Assembly (NCBI GenBank): GCA_036365515.1
Contig: CM070874.1
Location: 51,428,583-51,492,582 of the forward strand
Reading direction: 5' to 3'
DNA length: 64,000 bases
DNA from: Torymus aiolomorphi
Lineage: Eukaryota > Arthropoda > Insecta > Hymenoptera > Torymidae
Shown here in pieces: positions 44,918 through 55,566 of this stretch (the stretch's first letter is position 1; each line of letters opens with the position of its first letter). The notes below the pieces were generated by a model that was not told the origin of the DNA, searched no databases, and saw only the letters and a program-made list of their open reading frames with translations. Both the position numbers and the translations under genes were made by a program.

Positions 44918-45085
44918 GAAAATTTCTTCGGCGTTTTTTTCGAAAACCTACTAACTCGGTATTTGCTTCAAAACCCCGCCAACTCAGCGAAGACTTCGAA
45001 AATCCACCAACTCATAGAGTGGTTTCTAAAACCATATAACTCGGCGAAGGTTTCAAATATGCTCTAACTCAGGCGTTTTTTTTTT
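44918..45085 (+). repeat. degenerate ~35-bp tandem repeat
   Basis: CCACCAACTC-GCGAAG-TTTC-AAA-type units recur about five times. Confidence 0.55.
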
Positions 45086-45466
45086 CTTTAATTTTGTAGT
45101 GGTAGCTCTAGGATGTTAAAGTACAATTTCTGTATAAGCGATGAAAAAAATTATTTACGATTTTTTCATATTTTTGTTTATTTTTTTTTTTACCACCTTA
45201 ATATTATCCGATTGGGCCGACAAAAATATGGATCGATAGGGAATTTTAAGGCCTTTCAGAAAATGGGCCAACTTACGACCGATATCCAAACCCAGCGACG
45301 AAAAAAATTATTTGCGATTTTTCCATATTTTTCTTTATTTTTTTTGACCGACTTAATATTATCCGATTGGGCCGACAAAAATATGGATTGATATGTATTT
45401 TATTAAGGTAGCGGACATCAAACGAACCAATAGTTGTAAAAAATTATTATTGCTTTATTGCCAACG

Positions 45467-45498
45467 TTTCGGGAGCGTCTGTATACTCCCCTCTTCAG
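45467..45498 (-). ncRNA. hammerhead-like core, left arm of palindrome 2
   Basis: Minus strand: CTGAAGA (45498-45492), stem GGGAG (45490-45486)/CTCCC (45475-45471), GAAA (45470-45467), then CGTTGG. Confidence 0.5.
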
Positions 45499-45631
45499 GG
45501 CATAGTAAACAATATCAATTAAACATGTTGGTCGGTCCTATTGCAAATAACAATACATTGGCTACACCAAACTGTATTGTTATTTGCAATAGGACCGAGC
45601 AACATGTTTAATTGATACTGGTTACTATGCC

Positions 45632-45666
45632 CTGAAGAGGGGAGTATACAAACGCTTCCGAAACGT
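45632..45666 (+). ncRNA. hammerhead-like core, right arm of palindrome 2
   Basis: CTGAAGA (45632-45638), stem GGGAG/CTTCC with one G-U pair, GAAA (45660-45663), CGTTGG. Mirror of the left-arm core with two or three changes. Confidence 0.5.
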
Positions 45667-46200
45667 TGGCAATAAAGCAATAATAATTTTTTACAACTAT
45701 TGGTTCGTTTGATGTCCGCTACCTTAATAAAATACATACACCACGAATGTACACTCAACTATATGGATTGATATGTAATTTCAAGACCTTTCAGAAAATG
45801 GACCTACTTCCGACCGATATGCAAACCCAGAGCCAAAAAAATTATTTTCGATTTTTTCATATTTTTCTTTATTTTTTTTAATCGACTTAATAATACCCGA
45901 TCGCACCGAAAAAAATATGGGTAGATAGGAAATTTCAAGACCTTCCAAGAAATAGGCCTACTTTCGACCGATATCCAAATCCAGAGCAAAAAAAAAAATT
46001 ATTTTCGATGTTGCCATATTTTTCTTTATTTTTTTTAATCAACTTAATAATACCCGATCGAGCCGAAAAAATATGGGTAGATAAGAAATTACAAGACCTT
46101 TCAGAAAATAGGCCTACTTCCGACCGATATCCAAACACAGTCAAAAATAATTATTTTCGATTTTTCGACATTTTGTTTTTATTTTTTTTAAACGACTTAA

Positions 46201-46887
46201 GGGGGCTAGACACTTTTTTTCTCTGAAATAAGAAGTCACATTTTAATACATAAATGTAAACTAATTATTTCATACTTTTTACATATAAAAGTGGGTATAT
46301 TTACCTTACCTTAAAACTTTCTCCGATGGGCCTTTTATATGGTCCAGAACCATAGTCATCGATGAAACAAGTTTTGTCACTAACTGTAAGCTTTGAAATT
46401 TTCCTGTGGATGGATTGACTTCAGATTTGAACTAAATTACTCCTGAATAGTATAATTCTTATATGAGTGTAGGGATTTAGGATTAAATGTCGGAAAAAAT
46501 TTTTACATCAGAAAAATTATGAAAAAATATAAAAAATTTAAAAAAATTAAAAAAATTAAAAACAAAACTCTTGAAAAACAGCACAATTTTTTTTTTCTCA
46601 TTAGATCAAAAATCCCTACACTCATATGAGAATTATACTATTCAGGAGTAATTTAGTTCAAATCTGAAGTCAATCCATCCACAGGAAAATTTCAAAGCTT
46701 ACGGTTAGTGAAAAAACTTGTTTCATCGATGACTATGGTTCTGGACCATATAAAAGGCCCATCGGAGAAAGTTTTAAGGTAAGGTAAATATACCCACTTT
46801 TATATGTAAAAAGTATGAAATAATTAGTTTCCATTTATGTATTAAAATGTGACTTCTTATTTCAGAGAAAAAAGGTGTCTAGCCCCC
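46201..46887. mobile_element. TTAA-flanked palindromic MITE
   Basis: 687 bp inside the satellite, with TTAA at 46197-46200 and 46888-46891. Ends GGGGGCTAGACAC.../...GTGTCTAGCCCCC; ~290-bp arms are near-identical inverted copies around an A-rich centre. TTAA target use points to piggyBac- or Kolobok-type transposases, which are absent here. Confidence 0.85.
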
Positions 46888-47164
46888 TTAATATTATCCA
46901 ATCAGGCCGACAAAAATATGGATTGATAGGTAATTTCAAGGCCTTTCAGAAAATGGGCCTACTTCCCACCGATATCCAAATTCGGCGATGAAAAAAAAAA
47001 TTTCGATTTTTTGATATTTTGCTTTATTTTTTTTAACCGACTTGCACAACTTCAAAATAAGCTCAAATACCTGCCAAAGATAAACTAGATATCTCTGGCC
47101 AGTTTCGAGTTATGCTGCGCACAAATTTATAACACCCACACACGCACGCACGCACGCACGCACA

Positions 47165-47292
47165 GATATTTACTAGAAAATGCATATCTCGACTTAGGGA
47201 GCTCAGAAATATAGAAAAACATCGAAATCTCGAGGTCGAAAAATTTCACCGTTACCAAGAAAAAATCAATATAACATTCCAAAGATCATATA
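47165..47292 (+). repeat. dispersed ~130-bp repeat following a CA/CGCA run, copy 2
   Basis: Matches 21120-21248; again directly followed by a large palindrome. Confidence 0.8.
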
Positions 47293-47741
47293 ATTATAAA
47301 AATATAATAATAAGATACATAATTACGTTTGATTACAATGTTAAATGGGACAAACACATTGAAATAGTACATTACGATACGGGTGTGGAACGTGATTATT
47401 TACCGCATGAGATGTGTTTCACACGAGCGAAGTGAGCGAAAAAAGTCGAATGCGGTAAAAATCATCTTACGCACCAGTGTCATACAGTATTTTATACCAC
47501 GAGAGTCGAATAATCATATTAAAGTTATGATTTTGATGTTAGAGTGGTATAAACATAATTAAAAAAAAACGATATATCTACTTTTCATTTTTTACATAAT
47601 GACAAATACTATGCAAACTAAAACATTGTTGATATGTTATTATGCTCTTTTTAATAACATTATTAATTATGGGATAAAAAATAGCTTGGGGTGATTTATG
47701 TATGAATAGTCTACGACCATTACAAAATCTACAAAGCAAAA

Positions 47742-49037
47742 CCCTGGTAGAAAATAAACCAACTCGGATGGCTTATCTACTAACTATTGGGCAATAATTT
47801 AGGTCAACGAATAAGAAAAATATTGACCAACGGTTAACCAACGGTTGGTGGACTATCAATCAATAATAAAACATTAAGTAACTCATAAAACAATAATAGA
47901 AATTAATAAGAAATATAGATATGCAAAAAGATTTTGATACATAAACAATAATAAAAATTATTGTAATGCATTAAAAAAATATTTGAATGAAGTTGGGAGT
48001 AAATTTATTTGAAGGTTAAGTAGACAGCATAGCACGTGGGCTATGCTCCGAAACTGCTGTCCGCATCTCGCTTTCCGCAAGACAAGCACACATGCACATA
48101 AATACACACATATTACATACACACGAGTGCGATCGCAGGCTCATGTGTTATGTACAGGTAAAAGTATTTAACTGCGCAGACTCATACGAGTCACGTGACG
48201 GGATCGCCGGGATGGCGTGGTTTTGCTTCACTGTAAAGGTCAGATGGTAACGGAGCACCGAGTAGAAAACGGAGCAATACAAATTATTGCGTTTTTGTGT
48301 ATTGTATTTTCAACATGAGTGGAAGTAAGAACCGTTCTAAAAAATATAGGCGTAGAAAGAAAATTAAGGAAATGCAAGAAAAAAGTAAATATGCTGTTGA
48401 ATTACTTAAAAATTTACCAGAAGTAAATACATTCCAAAGTAGTTCAAGTGATGATGTAACTGAAAGTGAGGAAGAAAGTGAAAGTATAATAGAATTTGAG
48501 AAAGAAAATGAGTCAAATAATATTGCTGAATGTGAATAAAATGGCACTGAGGAAGAAAGTGAAAGTGAATCAAGTAATATTGTCAAGTGCGGAATTAAAG
48601 AAATAGAGGAGTTGAAACAGTGGACTGTTAATAACAAAATATCTCATGCGCATGTGGACAAACTTTTAAAAATCGTAAAACGAAGACTTTTACCTACACT
48701 AGCACACTACACATTAACACGCCCTAACCTCAATTTGAACAAACAAAACTTAACCCGTTACCGATTTAACCATATTTATCTGAAGAAAAATACTATTAAT
48801 ATGTGGTTTTTTATTATTCTATGAATAATACAAATTTTGAGAGTTTTATTTAAATAATAAGTTGTGTAAATGATTTTTATTTAAGATTATTAATATTAAG
48901 CATTCGTTGATCAAGCGCAAGGGTGATTCCGTGACGAAATAAGCGGTATTTATCGCCAACTGTTGGTTAAACGGTTGGCCAAACCCTTGCGATTTGGCGA
49001 ACGAATGGCGTACGGTTGGTTACAATTTCTACCAGGG
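47742..49037 (+). mobile_element. CCCTGGTAGAAA-ended TIR DNA element
   Basis: 1296 bp. Ends CCCTGGTAGAAA and TTTCTACCAGGG. The empty site (GCAAAATCTTT, read from the right arm near 54296) implies a 2-bp AA duplication. GTTGG-rich subterminal repeats lie on both sides (47838-47865, 48958-49020). It holds one small degenerate gene and no transposase. Superfamily not assigned. Confidence 0.75.
48315..48722 (+). pseudogene. element-borne acidic/basic protein, interrupted by a stop
   Basis: ATG at 48315: a Lys/Arg-rich N-terminus (MSGSKNRSKKYRRRKKIKEM), then a Ser/Glu-rich acidic stretch. A TAA at 48537-48539 interrupts, but the same frame goes on with more acidic repeats and ELKQWTVNNKISHAHVDKLLKIV, a pattern (L--W---N-I-H--L--LL-I) seen at the start of repeated transposon-associated proteins in several invertebrates. 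Probably a truncated, decayed relative of such a protein. The identification of that family is from memory of the pattern and is tentative. Confidence 0.4.
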
Positions 49038-49878
49038 AATCTTTAAAACTATACACAAAAATACTTTCGCGATTGAAGAACTAATATTATTATGAGTAAC
49101 TAAATAGTAGATATCAGAGATAAACAATTAATACAAGAAATAAAAGTACACAGATACGAAAAAAACTAAAACAAAAACTGCTACATAGAAGCTGTCAGAA
49201 CTTATAATTCTTTGCCAAATGATCTAAAGAAATAAGATATGTAATAGAATTACAATTAAGAAAAAGTTAAAAAAATGTGTTGCTAAAAATATATAATTAT
49301 GTTATGCTACTGTTTTTATAACAAATATTATATAAGAATACAGAACTTAACCGGTTAACTATGTTCATAGGACCTAAGCGATATAAACCAATTATTCACA
49401 TTAGTTATGAATACACACACTACTGTTTTCTCTGTTTTTTTCTTTTTGAGATACAGATCAATAACAGTTCTGAAATTATTATGTAAGTTAGCTAGTAATT
49501 TCTTTTTTATCTACCGGACCTACGATCAGGTAATTGATTTACCTACGTAAGATTTACTTTGTATATTTCTGGTTTCAATAAATAAATAAATAAATATAAA
49601 TTGATGCTGAACTAAAAGAATCATAATTACGTAGTACTATATAAGTACATATTAAAGTAATATCATATTTAAAAAAAAACTCTTGTGTAATGTATGTGCT
49701 ATAGATTTTGTAACATGGCAAATTTCCATGTATAAAGAATGGAATGTATAGTTTGCGAAATACATAATGATGTATTTTAATACAATAAACTCTCTGAGGC
49801 AAGTTCTTATACACTGGCTAAACTTATAAATTGATATGGCGAACTAATCTTACCACTAATCATACCCGTAGCGCATCT

Positions 49879-49880
<2 letters not shown>

Positions 49881-49934
<54 letters not shown>
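49881..49934. repeat. (CA)n microsatellite
   Basis: Pure CA run in the left arm; the right arm at this place has almost none (53445-53456). Confidence 0.95.
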
Positions 49935-49936
<2 letters not shown>

Positions 49937-50290
49937 CACTTTTTGTTTTTCCCCAGTCCTTCATTACCTGTACCCTCACATCCTAAAGCACTGATACTCT
50001 TAAATCACTGCTGGGGCTGCAGAAGCAGCAAAGTAAGGCTGGCTGGTCCAGGTTGGCGCTACTCCATGGATGTCAGGCTGCCCAGGATAATGTAACTAGC
50101 AGCCAGCCACTAGATCAGCAGCCACAACATCTGCTGGAAGGAAAGGTTTAGTGAGACCTGCACTCGTTGTCTTACTGTCAGGAACAGTCTCAGCATAGGA
50201 GTCGACCAAGGCACACGCAGCAAATCAGCTACGCATAGCCACTACTATGGGCCAAGCAGGGAGAGTTGAACACCTAAAAACCACATATCG

Positions 50291-50613
50291 CTAATAAATA
50301 ATTGACTCGAAAATCATCACCACACCCAAGAGACAGTCTGCAGCAGTGCTCATCGTTGACTCCTCTCGCTGTCCCAGATACCTGCAACAAGAGAAAATTT
50401 CCATCAGCCCCCCTCCCCCCCCCATCAGTGAGGTTAGGAACGAAAAAGGGCTTACCAAATCTGCTTCTGTTGCTGATCTCGCTGCCTTGCTGTTTCCGGT
50501 GAGTCACCATCAACACAGACATGATGAGAGGGATGACATCCACCAGGACGCCGTATTATAGCAGCCGCTGTTATTTTTGGGGATGCTAGGAGCCGGGCGA
50601 CGCTATTGTGCAT
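50291..50613 (-). CDS. predicted two-exon ORF in left palindrome arm, unknown product
   Basis: Minus strand ATG at 50613 (MHNSVARLLASPKITAAAII) reads to 50456, where ATTTG meets a GTAAG donor. A 74-base intron (50455-50382) ends in TTCTCTTGTTGCAG, and exon 2 (50381-50291) continues in frame to TAG, giving 82 residues. The right arm conserves the donor, the pyrimidine tract and the acceptor, but its exon has an in-frame TAG just before the donor. No recognised domain. It could be a genuine small gene of the palindromic element, or an untranslated spliced leader whose frame is open by chance. Confidence 0.3.
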
Positions 50614-51042
50614 AATAGATATACATGCGCGCACGGCAGTACGACCACGACACCGCCGGCCCGTCACGACTGTGGCAATAGTATTTCGCCGGTTCACTCA
50701 CACTCACGGCGCTAACGTCAAAGCACTGGTGACGGAGACGAAAAAGAAGAGCCAGGTTGCGTTCGACTCGGGTAACGTTTCCTACCATAGTACCCCTATC
50801 GTACTCTCAGCGCGCTCTATCCCGTTCCCGTGTGTGATGATACCTTAATGCGTGTTGATTGGTTTAGATTGTAAATATATACGTGCATTAAGATGTCATG
50901 ACATTGGATGGAGCACGCTGAGAGTACGATAGGGGTACGATGGTAGGAAACGTTCCTCTCGGTCGAACGCATCCCTAGATTGCCGAGTGCTGTAGTAGTG
51001 GCGAGCCATTTCGTTATTTTCGTCTCCCGTTCGCCGTGTTAA

Positions 51043-51068
51043 TGTGTGTGCGTGCGTGTGCGTGTGCG

Positions 51069-51106
<38 letters not shown>
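51043..51106. repeat. (GT)n microsatellite
   Basis: GTGTGCGTGCGTGTG followed by a pure GT run, near the palindrome centre on the right side. Confidence 0.95.
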
Positions 51107-51107
<1 letters not shown>

Positions 51108-51541
51108 TATGATTTATTTTTCGTAATTGAGATTGTAGTGCCAATGCCAAAGTACGAGTGCTACCTCCGGGCGGCTGTACTTTTTTTTAGTTAGGAACGC
51201 GCGAACCGTACCGCCGTGCGCGCGTGTATACCTATTATACCCAATCGCGTCGCCCGGCTCCCGGCGTCCCCAACGATGACAGTGACTGCTATAATACGGC
51301 GTCCTGGTGGATATCATCCCTCTCATCGTGCCCGTGTTGATGGTGACACGCCGGAAACAGCAAGGCAGCGGGGTCAGCAACGGAAGTAGATTTGGTAAGT
51401 CCTTTCTCGTTCCTAACCTCTCTGATGGGGTGCTGATGGAATTTTTCTCTTATTGCAGGTATGTGGGGCTGCGGGAGGAGTAAATGATGAGCACTACTGC
51501 AGACTGTCTCTTGGATGTGGTGATGATTTTCGACTCAATTA

Positions 51542-53081
51542 CACAGGCCCACAAAAAAAAGTATATTGCTCTGGGGTTGACAACGTTATTCCTATGTATT
51601 TTGACCCACAGAATATGAATCTGCAATAAAGACGGGGTTGCCCAGCGAATTTCGAAGATAACCTCAAAAAATCGTAAAAAAACACGTTTTCTCGAGGAAA
51701 AGGCTTAAAAACAAAGAATATGATTTGTCTCAGGTTGAGACGACATCGTGAAGGCTTAAAAAAAGAGAATTTAATATTTCTTAATCTGATATTTAGACTT
51801 GAAGAAAAACTGAAGACAATAGCAGGCTGAAGGCGAATCTGAAGATGGCATGGTTATACCTCTGAGAGCGGGAAAATTTGGTAATATTCGCATAGTTGTC
51901 GTCTGTAAGTCCAATATGGTGATCAGAAGATTACTGTAACAGAATTTAGTGACGAAAAACCTGCATGAGGCCTTAAATGAAGGTGATCTTATGAACAAGA
52001 ACTAAATTGGTTTACGCTTGCGTATGCGTTTGTCATCGAACGACCTATGTAAAGGATTTCTACGTCCTTTTTTGCCTCTTGGTTGTGTTTCTCTTTTCAG
52101 CATCCAGCAATAGTCTGCCATCATATTTATGCTCCAGTTTCCTTGCCATCTACCTTCAAATTCCTTCAGATCCTGATGAAATTTTTCACCTTGCTCTTCA
52201 CTAAAATCCCCAAGATTCCGTGGAAATTCATCAAGGAGTGAATCAAGAAAGTGGAGCTTCAAATTCATTAAGCAACCTAAGTTTTTAAAGTTTTCTACCA
52301 TATTTTCTACGATGATCTCATAGTTTTCATCTTTGTTATTCCCCAAAAATTTTGTCGCGACATCTTTGAAGCTCAACCAGGCTGCCTTCTCTGTATCATT
52401 CATACTTTTGACAAACTCTTCGTCTCTAAACATTTTGCGAATTTGAGGTCCGTCGAAAATACCTTTCTTCAATTTAGCTGCAGTTACAGTTGTAAAAATG
52501 CTTTCCAAGTGCTTAAAGCATCGACCTTCTTTATCGAAAGCTTCAACAAATTGTTTCATCAATCCAAGTTTGATATGCAAAGAAGGTAGAAAAAACCAGA
52601 CCAATCAAACCAATTTAGTTCTTGTTCATAAGATTACCTTCATTTAAGGCTTCATGCAGGTTTTTCGTCACTAAATTCTGTTACAGTAATCTCCTGATCA
52701 CCATACTGGACTTACAGACGACAACTATGCGAATATTATCAAATTTTCCCGCTCTCAGAGGTATAACCATGCCATCTTCAGATTCGCCTTCAGCCTGCTA
52801 TTGTCTTCACTTTTCTTCAAGTCTAAATATCAGGTTAAGACATATTAAATTCCCTTTTTTTAAGCCTTCACGATGTCGTCTCAACCTGAGACCAATCATA
52901 TTCTTTGTTTTTAAGCCTTTACCTCTAGAAAACGTGTTTTTTACGATTTTTTGAGGTTATCTTCGAAATTCGCTGGGTAACCCCCCTTTTTTATTACAGA
53001 TTCGTATTCAGTGGGTCAAAATACATAGGAATAACGTTGCCTCAACCCCAGAGCAATATACTTTTTTTTTATGGGCCTGTG
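51542..53081. mobile_element. CACAGG-ended long-TIR element, copy 1
   Basis: 1540 bp with ~470-bp inverted arms (51542-52010, 52612-53081) around a single ORF. TTA lies on both sides (51539-51541, 53082-53084), and the left palindrome arm gives the empty site CAATTATTTATTAG. A 3-bp TTA target and CAC...GTG ends are compatible with CACTA or PIF/Harbinger types; not resolved. No transposase. A second copy begins at 62957. Confidence 0.85.
52002..52604 (-). CDS. conserved transposon-associated protein of unknown function
   Basis: 200 codons, open, filling the space between the two TIR arms. Landmarks: LPSLHIKLGLMKQFVEAFDKEG at the start, GIFDGPQIRKMF, AAWLSFKDVATKFLGNNK, a KLHFLDSLLDEFP block, LGDFSEEQGEKFHQDLKEFE and MMADYCWMLKRET near the end. 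The same order of blocks reappears, diverged, in the copy at 63491-64000, so the protein is conserved with the element. I recall similar repeated arthropod proteins without an assigned function. The Met chosen may be internal, because LHIKLGL-type matches run to the very start and the true start may be lost at the arm. C-terminus basic. Confidence 0.6.
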   Translation of the reverse strand: MVWFFLPSLHIKLGLMKQFVEAFDKEGRCFKHLESIFTTVTAAKLKKGIFDGPQIRKMFRDEEFVKSMNDTEKAAWLSFKDVATKFLGNNKDENYEIIVENMVENFKNLGCLMNLKLHFLDSLLDEFPRNLGDFSEEQGEKFHQDLKEFEGRWQGNWSINMMADYCWMLKRETQPRGKKGRRNPLHRSFDDKRIRKRKPI

Positions 53082-53744
53082 TTATTTATTAGCCATATGT
53101 GGTTTTTAGGTGTTCAACTCTCCCTGCTTGGCCCACAGTAGTGGCTGCGTGTAGTTGATTTGCTGCTTGTGCCTTGGCTCCTATGCTGAGGCTGTTCCTG
53201 ACAGTGAGACAACGAGTGAAGGTCTCCACTAGACCTTCCCTTCCAGCAGACGCTGTGACTGCTGATCTAGCGGCTAGTTAGATTATCCTGAGCAGACTGA
53301 CATCCATGGAGTAGCGTCAACCTAGACCAGTCAGCCTTACTTTGCTGCTTCGGCAGCCCCAGCAGTGATTCAAGAGTGTCAGTGCTTTAAGATGTGAGGT
53401 TACAGGTAATGCAGGACTGGGGAAAAACATAAAAAGTGTAGTATATGTGTGTTTAGATGCGCTATGGGTAGGTAGTATTAGTGGTAAGATTAGTTCGGTA
53501 TATCAATTTATAAGTTTAGCCAGTGTATAAGAACTTGTCTCAGAGGGTTTATTGTATTAAAATACATCATTATGTATTTGGCAGACTATACATTCCATTC
53601 TTTATACATGGAAATTTGCCATGTTACAAAATCTATAGCACATACATTACACAAGAGTTTTTTTTAAATATGATATTACTATAATATGTACTTATATAGT
53701 ACTACGTAATTTTGATTCTTTTAGTTCAGCATCAATTTATATTT

Positions 53745-54480
53745 ATTTATTTATTTATTTATTAAAACCAGAAATTTACAAAGTAAATCCTACGTATGTA
53801 AATCAATTACCTGATTGTAGGTCCGGTAGATAAAAAAGAAATTACTAGCTAACTTACATAATAATTTCACAACTGTTATTTATCTATATCTCAAAAAGAA
53901 AAAAAACAGAGAAAACAGTAGTGTGTGTATTCATAACTAATATGAATAATTCGTTTACATCGCTTAGGTCCTATGAACATCGTTAACCGGTTAAGTTGTG
54001 TATTCTTATACAATATTTGGTATAAAAACACTAACATAACATAATTATATGTTTTTAGCAACACATTTTTTAAAATTTTTCTTAATTGTAATTCTATTAC
54101 ATATCTTATTTCTTTAGATCATTTGGCAAAGAATTATAAGATCTGACAGCTTGTATGTAGCAGTTTTTGTTTTAGTTTTTTTCGTATCTGTGTACTTTTA
54201 TTTCTTGTATTAATTGTTTATCTCTGATATCTACTTTTTAGTTACTCATAATAATATTAGTTCTTCTGTCGCAAAAGTATTTTTGTGTATAATTTTAAAG
54301 ATTTTGCTTTGTAGATTTTGTAATGGTCGTAGACTATTCATACATAAATCACCCCAAGCTATTTTTTATCCCATAATTTATAATGCTATTAAAAAGAGCA
54401 TAATAACATATCAACAATGTTTTAGTTTGCATAGTATTTGTCATTTTGTAAAAAATGAAAAGTAGATATTTCGTTTTTTA
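53745..54480 (-). pseudogene. LINE ORF2 C-terminal fragment in right arm
   Basis: Inverted counterpart of the left-arm fragment, uninterrupted, with the (AATA)n tail reading as (TTTA)n at 53745-53764. Its sequence near 54290-54320 gives the empty site for the CCCTGG element. Confidence 0.65.
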
Positions 54481-54979
54481 TTTATGTTTATACCACTCTA
54501 ACCCCAAAATCATAACTTTAATATGATTATTCGGCTATTGCAGTATAAAATACTGAATGACACTGGTGCGCAAGGTAATTTTTACCGCATTCGACTTTTT
54601 TCACTTTCTTCGCTCGTGCGAAAAATGTCTCATGGGGTAAATAATCACCTTCCACATCCGTATTTTAATGTACTATTTCAATGAGTTTATCCCATTTAAC
54701 ATTGTAATCAAACGTAATTTTGTATCTTATTATTATATTTTTATAATTGTACTTCTCTGTCTCGTCCTCATAGATCAATATGTAGTACCGCTACTCGCTG
54801 TGCGTTCTTTGCCACAGGTTTTAAGGCTAAAGAAAATTTCTAGCTGCACCGCTGTGCGGCGCCGCCGTCGTGGCGCGGCCGGTCGGCCAATCGGTTGTTC
54901 CGGTACTGTCATTACGCTTTCTTGTGTATTCCACGCCACACGCGTTCAAACAAGTTATAAGAAAGTGATTAAAAGCATC

Positions 54980-55533
54980 ATGGGATCACACTCGGATCAT
55001 CACTCTCGACGAAAGCGCAAACGGCCAGCCTTCGGTGAAGAGAGGTGCTCTTATAAGAAACGTCATCGGTCAAAAACTCCAAGACGAGAAAAATCTTCCA
55101 GTCCCCGGAAAAGGTATGAAAGTGCTCGTACAAAAAGGAGAAAGAATTATCGCCAATCAAAGAGCTCACACTCGGGTAACAGAATCAAAAACCGCTCGCG
55201 CGAAACCGATGGTGAGCGTAGCCTGCGAGGCCCGTCGCATCGCAGCCGAGACGTAGGTTACAAACATCGCTTTCGTGGAAAAGGCGGCGAGCACAGCCCA
55301 CGAGGAGGCTCATGCAGCCACGACAATGAAACCAGAAAGCACTCGCGCGAAAACGATGGAGAGCGTAGCCCGCGAGGCGCGTCACATCGCAGCCGAGTTT
55401 CCAAAACAAGGGAGAATTCTCGGAGGTACAGCTCGCAAAAGCGACATGGCCGAGACGACGACTCCGGCAGCTCGTACCGTTCACGCAACAGCGAGCGTCG
55501 TTCACAAAGCTCCTCTCAATATTCCAGCAGCAG

Positions 55534-55566
<33 letters not shown>

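Larger units (their letters stand above)
45398..45760. mobile_element. hammerhead-like palindrome 2 (Penelope-type derivative)
   Basis: 363 bp inserted in the 159-bp satellite and flanked by an exact 17-bp duplication ATATGGATTGATATGTA (45381-45397, 45761-45777). Two arms are inverted copies meeting near 45556-45574. The asymmetric tail is at the right (…ACACTCAACT), i.e. the element lies opposite to the one at 3529. Each arm holds CTGAAGA, a stem and GAAACGTTGG. No coding. Confidence 0.8.
45130..47045 (+). repeat. ~159-bp satellite, about six monomers, interrupted twice
   Basis: AATTATTT-CGATTTTT-CATATTTTTCTTTATTTTTTTT...GACTTAATATTATCCGAT-GGCCGACAAAAATATGG recurs near 45150, 45309, 45840, 45999, 46150 and 46997. 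After subtracting the two insertions the spacing is about 151-159 bases. Hydrophobic frames here are not genes. Confidence 0.85.
47580..49600 (+). pseudogene. LINE ORF2 C-terminal fragment in left arm, split by a TIR insertion
   Basis: 47580-47741 and 49038-49260 together match 36130-36530 and the ORF2 C-terminus at 17.85-18.25 kb. The 3' UTR runs to an (AATA)n tail at 49577-49598, with CTACCGGACCTACGATCAGG near 49512. Multiple stops. Confidence 0.65.
47296..54757. mobile_element. giant palindrome (~7.5 kb) with insertions in both arms
   Basis: Outer sequences TATAAAAATATAATAATAAG... at 47296 and its complement at 54757 start two long inverted arms that meet near 50.78-50.96 kb. The arms contain, in order, a LINE C-terminal fragment ending in (AATA)n, a CA run, a GC-richer segment and a spliced-ORF-like segment. 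The left arm carries a CCCTGG-ended TIR insertion and the right arm a CACAGG-ended one; each opposite arm supplies the empty site. Arms are a few percent or more diverged, so the inversion is not brand new. Confidence 0.75.
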
